From: Paenibacillus_E oryzisoli_A
Lineage (GTDB): Bacteria; Bacillota; Bacilli; Paenibacillales; NBRC-103111
DNA: 64,000 bases
Assembly: GCF_050467285.1 (NCBI RefSeq)
Contig: NZ_JBCMUN010000014.1
Location: 124,001-188,000 of the forward strand
Reading direction: 5' to 3'
A program made the position numbers and the translations under genes. Positions 8,505 to 17,421 of this stretch are shown here, piece by piece. Every line of letters starts with the position of its first letter. The first letter of the stretch is position 1. The notes beneath the pieces are model-generated. The model was not told the DNA's origin. It was given only the letters and a program-made list of their open reading frames with translations, and did no database searches.

Positions 8505-9173
8505 ATGTCAAAAAAATGGTTGGGAATGCTGCTGATAGGAACTATCGCCTTCTCGCTTGCAGCGTGCGGGGATCAAAACAACAACGGACAAGCTCCAGCT
8601 TCCACGGCTTCGGAATCAGCGGCGGGTTCGCCGCCGTCTTCGTACGAAGCGCTGTATCGGACAAGCGTGTTTTTCGGGGATTCGATTACGGAAGGGCTGT
8701 CTTATCACGACGTGCTGAATGAGGAAAACGTGCTGGCCGGCGCAGGAAAAACGGCGGAATTCGCGCTGCGAGACATCGACACGCTGGTCGGACGAATGCC
8801 CGAGCGGGTGTTCATCCAACTGGGCTCGGACGACATCCTGTGGCCGACGGATGACCCGCAGACGTATTCGCTGACGCACTACGCCCAATTGATCGACCTC
8901 ATTCAAACAAAGCTTCCGAAAACAGAGATCACGCTGCTGTCCGTTACCCCGGTGACAGCCGACGCGGAGAAAGCGGAGCCGCGCTATCGAACGATCGGGA
9001 ATTACAATGAAGGACTCAAGGCGCTGGCCGCCCAGGAGCAGGTCGGATACGTCGATCTGTCTCCGCTCGTCGCCGAACATTCAGATCTGTACGACAATGA
9101 TGGTATTCATTTCAAGGCGGCGTTTTATCCGCTCTTGCTCGATAGATTGAAGAATGATCAGACGGCGCGATGA
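8505..9173 (+). CDS. SGNH/GDSL hydrolase-like lipoprotein
   Basis: A 222-residue exported lipoprotein with signal peptide and lipobox LAAC (Cys21). The SGNH fold shows block I GDSITEG (Ser60), a LGSDD block in place of the usual GxND, and the DGIHF block (Asp199, His202). It probably acts on acyl or acetyl esters outside the membrane. It is the first gene of an operon with MBOAT, DHHW and DUF4358 proteins, so it may take part in O-acetylation of a surface polymer, as paired SGNH/MBOAT systems do. RBS is AAAGGGG. Confidence 0.87.
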   Translation: MSKKWLGMLLIGTIAFSLAACGDQNNNGQAPASTASESAAGSPPSSYEALYRTSVFFGDSITEGLSYHDVLNEENVLAGAGKTAEFALRDIDTLVGRMPERVFIQLGSDDILWPTDDPQTYSLTHYAQLIDLIQTKLPKTEITLLSVTPVTADAEKAEPRYRTIGNYNEGLKALAAQEQVGYVDLSPLVAEHSDLYDNDGIHFKAAFYPLLLDRLKNDQTAR

Positions 9174-9204
9174 GCGCCAGCAGCTTCCCGGGAGGTAACG
9201 GACA

Positions 9205-10611
9205 TTGGTATTCAGCAGCCTGATCTTTCTGTTTCAATTTTTACCTGCCGCTCTGCTCGTTTATTACGCCTCGCCCAAGCGGCTGCGCAACGTGGTGCTG
9301 CTCACCGCGAGTCTCATCTTCTACGCCTGGGGCGAGCCACTGTATATTTTCCTGATGATCTTCGCCACCGTCTTCGATTATGCCAACGGTCTCCTGATTG
9401 ACAAGTTCAGACATCGAAAGGCGATTGCGAGAACAATCTTCATTGGCTCCCTCTCCGGCAATTTGGCGATTCTGTGCTTTTACAAATATGCCGGGTTTAT
9501 TGTCGACAATCTGAATCGGCTGTTCCACCTCCAACTGCAGGCTGCCGATCTTCCGCTGCCAGTTGGCATTTCTTTTTACACGTTCCAAACGATGTCCTAT
9601 GTAGTAGACGTCTACCTCGGCAAAACAGCCGCACAGCGAAATCTCGCCGCATTCGGCACCTATGTGGCGATGTTTCCGCAGCTTGTTGCCGGTCCGATTG
9701 TCAAATACGGAGAGGTCGCTCGGCAGCTGGTGTCGCGCAGCGTGACACTGGAACGGTTCGGCGAAGGCGCGGAATGGTTCATTCGGGGTTTGGCCAAAAA
9801 GGTACTGCTCGCCAACCATATCGGAATGCTATGGACAAGTGTGAAAGCCGGGCCTGTGGAAGACGTGAGCATGCTGTCCGCCTGGCTTGGCATTGTGGCC
9901 TTCGCATTCCAAATTTATTTCGACTTCAGCGGCTATTCCGATATGGCGCGAGGGCTCGGCAAAATGTTCGGCTTCGAATTGACGCCAAACTTCAATTACC
10001 CGTACATGTCCCGAAGCGTGACGGAGTTTTGGCGGCGCTGGCACATTTCGCTCGGCTCCTGGTTCCGGGAATATGTCTATATTCCGCTCGGCGGCAACCG
10101 GCTGGGTCTTCGCAAGCAGCTGCGGAATTTGCTCATCGTCTGGTTTCTGACCGGATTGTGGCACGGAGCAAGCTGGAACTTTGTCGTCTGGGGTTTATAT
10201 TTCGGAGTGCTCGTGACGATCGAGAAGCTGTTTCTTCTGAAATGGCTGCATCGTTGTCCGCGTACGACAGGCCATCTCTACACGCTTCTGGCCGTCATCG
10301 TCGGCTGGGTATGGTTCGAATTCGACAGCCTGACCTCGGCGTGGACGTTTATCGGAACGATGTTCGGCTTCGCCGCGCATGGCTGGGTCGACCGTCAGGC
10401 GCTTTACAACCTGTCGACGAACGGAATCCTGCTTGCGCTGGCAGCGCTGTGCGCTACGCCGTTTCCGCGCAAGATGGCATCACGTCTTAAGATCAAATGG
10501 CGCCTGGGAGGTGCGGTAGCCGTTCCGGCGCTTTACTTCGCCGCATTGCTTCTGTCGACGGCTTACTTGGTCGAAGAGACATATAATCCATTCTTATATT
10601 TTCGCTTTTAA
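9205..10611 (+). CDS. MBOAT O-acyltransferase (AlgI/DltB-like)
   Basis: A 468-residue polytopic membrane protein with about ten helices. It carries the MBOAT core motif FWRRWHISLGSWFREYVYIP and the conserved active-site histidine in LTGLWHGAS (H320). The family moves acyl groups across the membrane to extracytoplasmic acceptors; AlgI acetylates alginate and DltB moves D-alanine. The start is TTG at 9205, behind GGGAGGTAACGGACA. It sits between the SGNH lipoprotein and the DHHW protein, the usual setting of polysaccharide O-acetylation machinery. The acceptor polymer is not shown by the sequence. Confidence 0.93.
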   Translation: MVFSSLIFLFQFLPAALLVYYASPKRLRNVVLLTASLIFYAWGEPLYIFLMIFATVFDYANGLLIDKFRHRKAIARTIFIGSLSGNLAILCFYKYAGFIVDNLNRLFHLQLQAADLPLPVGISFYTFQTMSYVVDVYLGKTAAQRNLAAFGTYVAMFPQLVAGPIVKYGEVARQLVSRSVTLERFGEGAEWFIRGLAKKVLLANHIGMLWTSVKAGPVEDVSMLSAWLGIVAFAFQIYFDFSGYSDMARGLGKMFGFELTPNFNYPYMSRSVTEFWRRWHISLGSWFREYVYIPLGGNRLGLRKQLRNLLIVWFLTGLWHGASWNFVVWGLYFGVLVTIEKLFLLKWLHRCPRTTGHLYTLLAVIVGWVWFEFDSLTSAWTFIGTMFGFAAHGWVDRQALYNLSTNGILLALAALCATPFPRKMASRLKIKWRLGGAVAVPALYFAALLLSTAYLVEETYNPFLYFRF

Positions 10612-10640
10612 AGGTAGTTCAAAGAGAGGAGATCGCCATA

Positions 10641-11786
10641 ATGGGATACGACTCGAAGCGCAGGTCCCTTACGGGCTTACTGCTGCTGGGCTATGTCGGT
10701 GCAATGATTGCGGCGAATGTTCTAATACCCGATAAGCCCTTCTCGGAATCGGAAAATCGGGTGTTGGCGGAGCGCCCTTCCTTCTCACTGCGTTCGCTGC
10801 TGTCGGGACATTTCACATCCAATTACGAAAGTTATACATGGGATCAGTTCGCCTTCCGGGACGCCTGGGTCAGAGCGAAAAGCGATGCAGACCGTCTTTT
10901 AGGCGTGAAAGAGAGCAACGGCGTCCTCCTGGGCAAGGAAGGGTACCTCATGGAGACGTACACGTCTCCATCGGATGCGGACCTGGAGGACAGAGCCCGT
11001 GCCCTTCGAGCTTTCGACCAGGCCGCACCCGGTATACGCAAATATGTCATGCTGGCGCCCACTGCCGGCGCGGTGCTTGCGGACAAGCTGCCGGCATACG
11101 CCCCCGTCGACGACGAACGGGCCGATCTGGATCAGGTTCGCCGGATGCTGCCGCAATCTGTTCGCTTCGTGGATGTTTATTCTGCACTGGCGACCGAGCG
11201 GGAACAACCGATTTTCTATAAAACCGATCATCATTGGACAACCGAAGGCGCTTACTATGCCTATCAGGCGCTTTGCAGCCAGCTGGGGATCATTCCGCAA
11301 GGCGAAGCTTCGTTCGACATCCGCCAAGTGACGGATGAGTTCTACGGCTCACTCTTTTCGAAAAGTGGGTTTCGCCGCCTGCAGCCCGACCAGATCAACC
11401 TTTATTTGCCCAAGGAGCTCAGCAAAATTAAGGTATCGTACGTGGACGAAGGTCGCATATCGGATTCTTTGTACGAGATGGACAATCTTCACAAGAAGGA
11501 TAAGTACACCGTCTTTCTCAATGGCAACCATGCCCTGATCCGGATCACAACGGACGGTCCCGAGAACAAAAAGCTGCTGGTGGTCAAGGATTCGTACGCC
11601 AACAGTTTGATCCCGTTCTTGACGAAGCACTACGGCGAGATCGATGTCGTCGATTTACGGTATTACGACGAATCCATCCTGAAGCTCGTGCAGGAACGTC
11701 AATTCCAAGACATGCTGATTTTGTACAATTGCAAGACCTTTTTTGAAGATCCGTCGATTTTGAACTTAACGGAGGGAATGCCATGA
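10641..11786 (+). CDS. DHHW (AlgJ/AlgX-like) membrane protein
   Basis: A 381-residue protein with an N-terminal signal anchor (about 10-28) and an extracellular SGNH-like domain carrying the family motif DHHW (D196-H197-H198-W199 in TDHHWTTEG) and the later KDSYANSLIP block with the probable catalytic serine. AlgX/AlgJ proteins take acetyl groups delivered through MBOAT and place them on the polymer. It lies 29 bp after the MBOAT gene and overlaps the following lipoprotein gene by 4 nt, so it is part of one operon. Confidence 0.9.
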   Translation: MGYDSKRRSLTGLLLLGYVGAMIAANVLIPDKPFSESENRVLAERPSFSLRSLLSGHFTSNYESYTWDQFAFRDAWVRAKSDADRLLGVKESNGVLLGKEGYLMETYTSPSDADLEDRARALRAFDQAAPGIRKYVMLAPTAGAVLADKLPAYAPVDDERADLDQVRRMLPQSVRFVDVYSALATEREQPIFYKTDHHWTTEGAYYAYQALCSQLGIIPQGEASFDIRQVTDEFYGSLFSKSGFRRLQPDQINLYLPKELSKIKVSYVDEGRISDSLYEMDNLHKKDKYTVFLNGNHALIRITTDGPENKKLLVVKDSYANSLIPFLTKHYGEIDVVDLRYYDESILKLVQERQFQDMLILYNCKTFFEDPSILNLTEGMP

Positions 11787-12250
11787 AACAACGAAGGATT
11801 ATAGCGCTTGCTATCGCGGTGGGGATTTTGAGCGGATGTTCCGAGCGAGGCGGAGCTTCTGAAACGCTAACTGCCTTGGAAGTAAGCGAGCACATTCAGC
11901 AAACGGCAAAGTTAAGCGAGATGCAGCAAAGGGATGCCAAGGATCTGCAAAAGCTGTACCATATTGAGGCGGGCGATGTGGAAGATTTTGTTCTGTATAC
12001 GGCTTTATCGAACGTCCAAGCGGATGAACTCGCCGTCATCAAAGTCAAGGATACGAGCGAGACTGAAAACGTCATGAATCAAATCCGGCAAAGGATTAAG
12101 ACGCAAACGGTCAAATTCAAGGACTACCGCCCCGTAGAGTATGACTTGATCGAAAAGAATGTGTTGAAATCAAAGGGGCGGTTCGTTTTCTTCGCCGTTT
12201 CTAGGGACGTCGATCAAATGGACCGCGCGTTTGAAGAAGCTGTGAAGTAA
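11783..12250 (+). CDS. DUF4358 lipoprotein
   Basis: A 155-residue predicted lipoprotein (lipobox LSGC, Cys19) with a DUF4358-type domain: an alternating strand/helix pattern ending in FVFFAVSRDVDQMDRAFEEAVK. DUF4358 genes often sit at the end of MBOAT/DHHW operons in Firmicutes; the function is unknown. It overlaps the DHHW gene by 4 nt (ATGA), implying coupled translation. A perfect-stem terminator closes the operon. Confidence 0.85.
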   Translation: MKQRRIIALAIAVGILSGCSERGGASETLTALEVSEHIQQTAKLSEMQQRDAKDLQKLYHIEAGDVEDFVLYTALSNVQADELAVIKVKDTSETENVMNQIRQRIKTQTVKFKDYRPVEYDLIEKNVLKSKGRFVFFAVSRDVDQMDRAFEEAVK

Positions 12251-12266
12251 GCTGCACGAAGGCCAA

Positions 12267-12292
12267 AAGCCGGGTTCAATTGAACCCGGCTT
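12267..12292 (+). terminator. Terminator of the acyltransferase operon
   Basis: Perfect palindrome AAGCCGGGTTCAA with its complement, followed by a short T-rich tail (CTTCTTG). Confidence 0.7.
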
Positions 12293-12355
12293 CTTGCTGC
12301 GTTTACCGTAACTGAGGAGATTCTTTACGATTCGAATCAGTTCAGTTCTGTTTCG

Positions 12356-12787
12356 CTATGCCAACTCACTTTTAATAAACGCGGCTACGCTTGTTTTAAA
12401 CTCTTCAAATGCGTCCGGCAGCACCGCCATCAGCGGATGCAGCTCCCCGCGCTCCAGATCCACAAAGTCCTGCACCAGCGGCTTTCTTAGCTTTACCAGC
12501 TGCAACAGCGTAGCGGTCAGCGTCTCCGAATACGCCCCTTCGCCGTGAACGATTTCCACAATATCTTCATACGAGCTCGCATCCCGTAAAATAAACGCGT
12601 CGATCAGCAGACTGCCGACATCCGTTACCGTCTCGATGGCCAAATGGAGCACACGCTCCTGAGCCATCTGCCAGGCCAAACTAGGCGTGCCTTGCTGCCA
12701 CTGGGCGACGACCTCGCAGCTTGTCTCCGCCAGTACGTTTAAAAAAGCGAGTCGATTATTAATTTGTTCATGGTTAATAAAATACAT
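12356..12787 (-). CDS. DUF86 / HepT-like protein (YutE family)
   Basis: A 143-residue all-helical protein of the HEPN-like DUF86 family; the Bacillus homologue is YutE. In HepT toxins an Rx4H motif forms the RNase site. Here the matching place reads RKPLVQ (R101...Q106), with glutamine where histidine is expected, so RNase activity is doubtful. No MNT antitoxin is adjacent, which fits a solo housekeeping version. It follows a 35-residue membrane peptide by only 3 bp on the same strand. Confidence 0.8.
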   Translation of the reverse strand: MYFINHEQINNRLAFLNVLAETSCEVVAQWQQGTPSLAWQMAQERVLHLAIETVTDVGSLLIDAFILRDASSYEDIVEIVHGEGAYSETLTATLLQLVKLRKPLVQDFVDLERGELHPLMAVLPDAFEEFKTSVAAFIKSELA

Positions 12788-12790
12788 GGC

Positions 12791-12898
12791 CTATCTCCGT
12801 CCTCTTTTCCGCCATTTCGTCCATACCATCATCGCAAAAAATGTCACAATGACTAAAAATATGAGTAAAACCGCCTGCATGACATATTCATAGCTCAT
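12791..12898 (-). CDS. 35-residue single-pass membrane peptide
   Basis: Starts MSYEYVMQAV, has one membrane helix (about 7-26) and ends in a basic tail (WRKRGRR). An AAGGTGAATGCAAA ribosome site precedes the ATG. It is immediately upstream of the DUF86 gene and likely co-transcribed. No family recognised; real by size, ribosome site and hydropathy, but not certain. Confidence 0.55.
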   Translation of the reverse strand: MSYEYVMQAVLLIFLVIVTFFAMMVWTKWRKRGRR

Positions 12899-13100
12899 TT
12901 TGCATTCACCTTGACTCTCTCCATATTCTTTTCTCAGTTTAGCGTGGGCGGCTGGGAGCGTCAAGTTAACTCCGGCAATCTTCAGCACTTTCCGCCGTTG
13001 TTCTGTTCACAGGTTCGTGATACATTTTTAAGAGATTGCTAGAAAACGACTCGACCGCACCGCTTGCCTGCCGAAGTTGTACAAAAGGAGATTGCCCTGC

Positions 13101-14156
13101 ATGGCTGCCAAGCCGAAACTGACTGAAATCGATTATTTGCGCGCACTCGCGATTATCGCTGTGCTCGTCATTCACGGCACCGCCGCCGCAACGCTGCTTC
13201 CCTCAGGAAGCGTATCCCAGGCTGTATTTTTCTTGATCAACAAAGCGTCCTTGTTCACCGTTCCCCTTTTTATCTGGATTAGCGGATTGGTGTTGTTTTA
13301 TACGTATGGCGACAGATGGAAGCCAGGGATGGCGCGTGAATTCTGGTGGAAGCGGCTGCGCAAAATTGCCGTTCCCTACGTACTCTGGTCGCTGTTCTAC
13401 TATGTATGGAATCAATGGATTTATCATGGTACCGTCCGGTTCGATCTGTGGTATTTCGTCAAGCTGCTGCTCTCGGGCAACGCCAGCTATCATTTGTACT
13501 ACATGGTGATCATTCTGCAGTTCTATGCCGTGTTCCCGCTGCTCATGGGCCTTGTGAAAGCCCACCCGTGGATGCAAAAGGCTTTGATCCCGCTCGGCCT
13601 CGGGATTCAGGCAGCCGCTTACGTCTGCCACCATTGGGTGCATCCGCTGCCAGAGTACGACTCGCTGCTGCTCGGCTACAGCACGTATTTTTGCTTCGGC
13701 GCCTATGCGGGCCTCCGCTATGGCGCGGTGGCCGCCTGGGCGAAGCGGCGGCACGCGTGGGTGCGCGCCGCGGCCGTGCTCGCGGGCGTACTGTTCGCCG
13801 GCGGGCTGCTGCTCCAGCAGCGCGGCCGGGTTGCCCTATCAAGCGCGTGGTACGAGCTTGATCTCGTACTGTACGCCATGGCCGTGCCGATGGCGTGCCT
13901 GCCGGCTGCGCGCGCGCTTGCGGCGCGCACAGGGCTTGTCGCCAAAGGCGGGGCGGCGCTCGGCGCCGCGTCCTTTGGCGTGTACTTGGCGCACCCGGCG
14001 ATCCTCACCCTGTGGGATCGCCTGGCGCCGGAGCCAGACGCGCAGCGCTGGCTCTACAGCGCGCACACCGTGGCCGCGATTCTCGTCGGCCTAGCGGGTG
14101 CGTATGCGCTCGCGCGTGTCTACGCGAGCGCGATGCGCAAAGCAGCCCGGCGCTAG
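13101..14156 (+). CDS. Acyltransferase-3 family membrane protein
   Basis: A 351-residue polytopic membrane protein of the acyltransferase-3 family, whose members acylate carbohydrates or lipids at the membrane. Seen are the N-terminal EIDYLRALAIIAVLVIHG block with the conserved histidine and about ten hydrophobic helices, ending SFGVYLAHPAIL. The start at 13101 follows AAAGGAGATTGCCCTGC. The last 450 bp are strikingly more GC-rich than the first half, with runs of GCG/CGC codons, suggesting a mosaic origin or strong local bias. It converges on the nuclease-like gene at 14177. Confidence 0.87.
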   Translation: MAAKPKLTEIDYLRALAIIAVLVIHGTAAATLLPSGSVSQAVFFLINKASLFTVPLFIWISGLVLFYTYGDRWKPGMAREFWWKRLRKIAVPYVLWSLFYYVWNQWIYHGTVRFDLWYFVKLLLSGNASYHLYYMVIILQFYAVFPLLMGLVKAHPWMQKALIPLGLGIQAAAYVCHHWVHPLPEYDSLLLGYSTYFCFGAYAGLRYGAVAAWAKRRHAWVRAAAVLAGVLFAGGLLLQQRGRVALSSAWYELDLVLYAMAVPMACLPAARALAARTGLVAKGGAALGAASFGVYLAHPAILTLWDRLAPEPDAQRWLYSAHTVAAILVGLAGAYALARVYASAMRKAARR

Positions 14157-14176
14157 ACGGGCTGCACAATGCCGCA

Positions 14177-16192
14177 TTACCCTTTGATCACGTCATGCAT
14201 GTGACTGTAAATTTCTTTATATTTTTTCCCGTTGCCCGCATAGTTGTCCGAAATCGTACCGCAGGAAGTGCCAAATTTCCCCCAATCGCTGTCACGCTTC
14301 GCTTCGACCATATCGATAAACGGCTGGACAACCATATCGCCCAAAGAGAATTTTAAAATTCTCAGCTGAACCAAAGCGTTTTGATGATCCTGATAATCGG
14401 ACAACAATTGAATGATCTTTTTATCGTAATTGAACGCTGACATTTTATTAAACTTTTCAATGCGTGGACCATAATCCTTCATAAACTTGCTGCTTTTATA
14501 TTTCTTCTGATTTTTGCGCAGATGCTTATAGGTGGTACTCTTGCCGCGGGTTTCAAAATCTTTGTATTCGGTCTCGCTTCGCATCTCATCTTCCATGACT
14601 TCCTGGCGATACGGGGTCATGGGAATATTTTCGTAATAATCAAAGTTAGTATGATCGAACATTTCCGTAGTTTGCAGTTGCTCCATCGATTTGCCGTAGG
14701 ATTGATCCGTGGGGATCGGCTCTAGACCGAAGGCGTTGCGTTCGTTATTCGCAAAACCAATGGAGCTCTGCAGCGCTCTATCCCGTTCCTCTCGTGCCTT
14801 GACAACCAGCTTTAATAAATGCCTCGCAGTTTCCTCAACCGCTTGCCGCTGTTCGTGTTCTTTCTCAAGCGCAACTTTAACATCAGACAATAAATTGCCG
14901 GCTGCGGGTGCCTGATGAATAAGTTCGAATAATTTTTGAGCCTCAGCGAAAATACCCTGTAACCGGAGATGACGCTCTTTCGGGGCATTCTCCAGCGCCC
15001 AGTCCAAATCCTTGGCAATGACATAATCAGCCAACTGATCCTTCGTACTGAGATCTTTCAGCGTTGCGCTTTCCGTCTTAATCACTTCATTCGCTTTCTT
15101 CTCGTTGTCGCTCACGCTGGCCGACTTCATAATCGAAACAAGGCTCTTGGACAACTCATCTTGCGGAACGTCCAGAATCGTATCGGAAATCCCCATTTTA
15201 TCAAGCACCGCTTGAATTGGCTTCATCACGGCTGCTGCAGAACTGAGATCATCCGTGTTGGTCAGCACCACTTCTTTACGGGCGACTTTGGACCACGCGG
15301 CTGCGTGATCGCGGTCCCATCTGTTGACGCCCTTACCAGATTTGGCCGGATTTTTCTTCAAGCTGTCCTTCCCGCCTTTAAAATAGGAGGGGGGCGGTAT
15401 GTCTATATTCACATGCCCATGTGTCCCCGGCACCTTTCCTTTGGTTTTGGGGTCCAACTGGTACCAATCACATTCAAACGCGGACGTATACCATAAATTT
15501 CTGGATTTTGTGTCCTGGGCCTGCTTGGTTTTCACCTCATATCGCACCCAGCCATGCTGATTGTTGACGATGTCTTTAATTTTTTCCTCCACTTCATCGG
15601 AATGTTTCTTGTTCGCGACTTGGGGGATGGCGGCTAAGTTGCGAACATCATTTCCCGGCCCTCCCAAATTTTCGTTCAGCAAATGACCGGCTACGTAATC
15701 CATTTTACCTGAATTGCGCTCCATCTTTTTCCGCTTATCCGCCCACTTGCCCTTCGCGCCTGGTGTGCTCCCAAGCGGATGATCGGGGCCAAGCGGATCC
15801 GCTACCATTTTTACACCGTCATCATGGTCGGCGGCGTCCCATTCCACCTCTGTTTTCCACTTTTTGCCAGACCCCTCAACTTGGGCTTCATACCCAACAG
15901 CCTCGTTGTCGCCATCAATCTCGGTTTTGAGCGGCATCCACCGTCGATGGGTATCTGGCGGCAAGATCTCGTCATATTTGACAAGATCCCGCTGAATGAC
16001 CGGCTTACTGGCTTGCAGCAGTTGCCCCACTGCCCGATTCCCAATGGTTCTTTGCAGATACATGCCGGTTTGGGCAGAAAGGGTTCGGCCGCTGCGTTCC
16101 GCAAAAGGGCTTGTCAGAGACTCCCCCGATTTACATTCATCTTCTTGCTTACGACCTGTTGGCTTTCTAGAACTCTCAGCATGTCCGATCAC
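14177..16192 (-). CDS. Orphan eCIS-cargo-like protein with a nuclease-like domain
   Basis: A 671-residue soluble protein. Residues 1-45 are polar and disordered. Residues 46-60 read LQRTIGNRAVGQLLQ, the short motif seen near the N-terminus of proteins linked to extracellular contractile injection systems (eCIS), followed by an IQRD stretch. Residues 75-290 contain GHLLNENLGGPG (H170) and RNLAAIP, matching DNA/RNA non-specific endonuclease-type domains common in such cargo. The rest (about 300-671) is helical and unrecognised. The start is GTG with GGAGG 8 nt upstream. No eCIS tail genes are in the window. The toxin role is inferred. Confidence 0.6.
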   Translation of the reverse strand: MIGHAESSRKPTGRKQEDECKSGESLTSPFAERSGRTLSAQTGMYLQRTIGNRAVGQLLQASKPVIQRDLVKYDEILPPDTHRRWMPLKTEIDGDNEAVGYEAQVEGSGKKWKTEVEWDAADHDDGVKMVADPLGPDHPLGSTPGAKGKWADKRKKMERNSGKMDYVAGHLLNENLGGPGNDVRNLAAIPQVANKKHSDEVEEKIKDIVNNQHGWVRYEVKTKQAQDTKSRNLWYTSAFECDWYQLDPKTKGKVPGTHGHVNIDIPPPSYFKGGKDSLKKNPAKSGKGVNRWDRDHAAAWSKVARKEVVLTNTDDLSSAAAVMKPIQAVLDKMGISDTILDVPQDELSKSLVSIMKSASVSDNEKKANEVIKTESATLKDLSTKDQLADYVIAKDLDWALENAPKERHLRLQGIFAEAQKLFELIHQAPAAGNLLSDVKVALEKEHEQRQAVEETARHLLKLVVKAREERDRALQSSIGFANNERNAFGLEPIPTDQSYGKSMEQLQTTEMFDHTNFDYYENIPMTPYRQEVMEDEMRSETEYKDFETRGKSTTYKHLRKNQKKYKSSKFMKDYGPRIEKFNKMSAFNYDKKIIQLLSDYQDHQNALVQLRILKFSLGDMVVQPFIDMVEAKRDSDWGKFGTSCGTISDNYAGNGKKYKEIYSHMHDVIKG

Positions 16193-16289
16193 GTAAAAAC
16201 CTCCATTTTACCGGCCGCACACATACACAGCTCGCCTCATCATTTACCTCTATCGTACTGGATATTTCTGGATATGTAAATCATAGGAA

Positions 16290-16319
16290 AAGCCGGCAAA
16301 CCTATTCGTTTGCCGGCTT
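16290..16319 (-). terminator. Terminator downstream of the TPR gene
   Basis: AAGCCGGCAAAC / GTTTGCCGGCTT, 12-bp perfect stem with a 6-nt loop; on the minus strand TTTTCC follows. Confidence 0.7.
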
Positions 16320-16350
16320 CTTCGCCTTGTGCATGTGTTGTATGGCTATG

Positions 16351-17016
16351 CTATTTGAACCGCGCGAGCCAGGCCCAGCGACGCTGCTGGCGGCGGCTAT
16401 AGCGGGGCAAGCCGCGGTAAATATCAAGCGCTTCGCCGAAGGCGCGCTTCGCGTCATCCTGGCGGCCGAGCTGCTGGTACAGCTGGCCGAGCCGATAGTA
16501 CGCTTCGACGGACGACGAGTGGACGTCGCGGAACTGCTCGAGCAGGCGCACAGCCCGCTCCGGCGCTTGCTTCGCCAGTGCCTCGCCAAGCTGGAGATAG
16601 GCTTCGCCATATTTGACGCGCGGATTCAGATTGACCGCTTCTAGCATGTATGTCTCGCCTTGCGTGAGATCGCCTGTTTTGAGCAGACACAGCCCGATTT
16701 CATAATGGACATCCGCGGAGTCCTGCATCATCGGCAGCGCGCCTTTCAAGAACGGGAGCGCTTCCTGATATTTTTTGCGTTCTATCAGAATTCTCGCCAG
16801 CTCCAGCTTCGCCGAAGTGTTATGCGGATTGGCATGAAGATCTGCTCTCAGCCTCGCAGCACGGCGGCTTAACTGAAACGGCTTTGTAAGATTCGGCGTC
16901 AGTCCAACGTATCTTCGATCCAGGAAATACAAAATTATGAGAAGAATCAGAAGTGCAAGAAACGGATTCCCAACGATGCGCCACAGTAAGCCGAATAGTA
17001 AAACTTTGAGCAACAT
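16351..17016 (-). CDS. Membrane-anchored TPR protein
   Basis: A 221-residue protein with an N-terminal membrane segment (about 1-32) and a cytoplasmic part made of about four tetratricopeptide repeats (from NPHNTSAKLELARILIERKKYQEAL to GRQDDAKRAFGEALDIYRGL). TPRs serve protein-protein contact; the partner is unknown. The ATG at 17016 lies a normal distance after AGGAGG. An ATG 6 nt upstream (17022) is too close to that site. It is followed by a hairpin terminator. Confidence 0.8.
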   Translation of the reverse strand: MLLKVLLFGLLWRIVGNPFLALLILLIILYFLDRRYVGLTPNLTKPFQLSRRAARLRADLHANPHNTSAKLELARILIERKKYQEALPFLKGALPMMQDSADVHYEIGLCLLKTGDLTQGETYMLEAVNLNPRVKYGEAYLQLGEALAKQAPERAVRLLEQFRDVHSSSVEAYYRLGQLYQQLGRQDDAKRAFGEALDIYRGLPRYSRRQQRRWAWLARFK

Positions 17017-17123
17017 TGACATTTCCTCCTTTCAACTTCCTAATACTACCATATTATGCGGGTGATGTTCATCTTTCTTGCGGGATGCTATAATAGAAAG
17101 AAAAAAAAGGGAGTCTTCACCAC

Positions 17124-17387
17124 ATGAAAGAATCACACAAGGACATTTGGCTAAAAAGAAAACAGCTAGGCAGATCCAAATATTTGGTCCTTTTTGGACT
17201 GCTGCCTTGGGGACTTGGGCTAACCGTGATCACAAGCCTCATTGAACTCATCAGCTTTCATCAAATTAATCCCGTCTGGGTCCCGGCGCGATTGGTCTTG
17301 TTCTTCTTTATCGGCTTTTTTGTCGCCAATGCCCGTTGGCAAGCCATGGAAAACCGTTTTGAATCCAATTCGCAACAACGACCTTAG
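17124..17387 (+). CDS. Small two-helix membrane protein
   Basis: An 87-residue protein with a basic N-terminus and two membrane helices (about 20-42 and 52-70), ending in a polar tail. No family recognised. The ribosome site AAAAAAGGGAG precedes the ATG. A terminator overlaps the 3' end. It is transcribed divergently from the TPR gene. Confidence 0.65.
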   Translation: MKESHKDIWLKRKQLGRSKYLVLFGLLPWGLGLTVITSLIELISFHQINPVWVPARLVLFFFIGFFVANARWQAMENRFESNSQQRP

Positions 17388-17399
17388 GGTCGTTTTTTT
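17377..17399 (+). terminator. Intrinsic terminator
   Basis: AACGACC, TTAG loop, GGTCGTT and a run of seven T. Confidence 0.8.
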
Positions 17400-17421
17400 A
17401 TTAGCCCTCGACTCACCAGCC

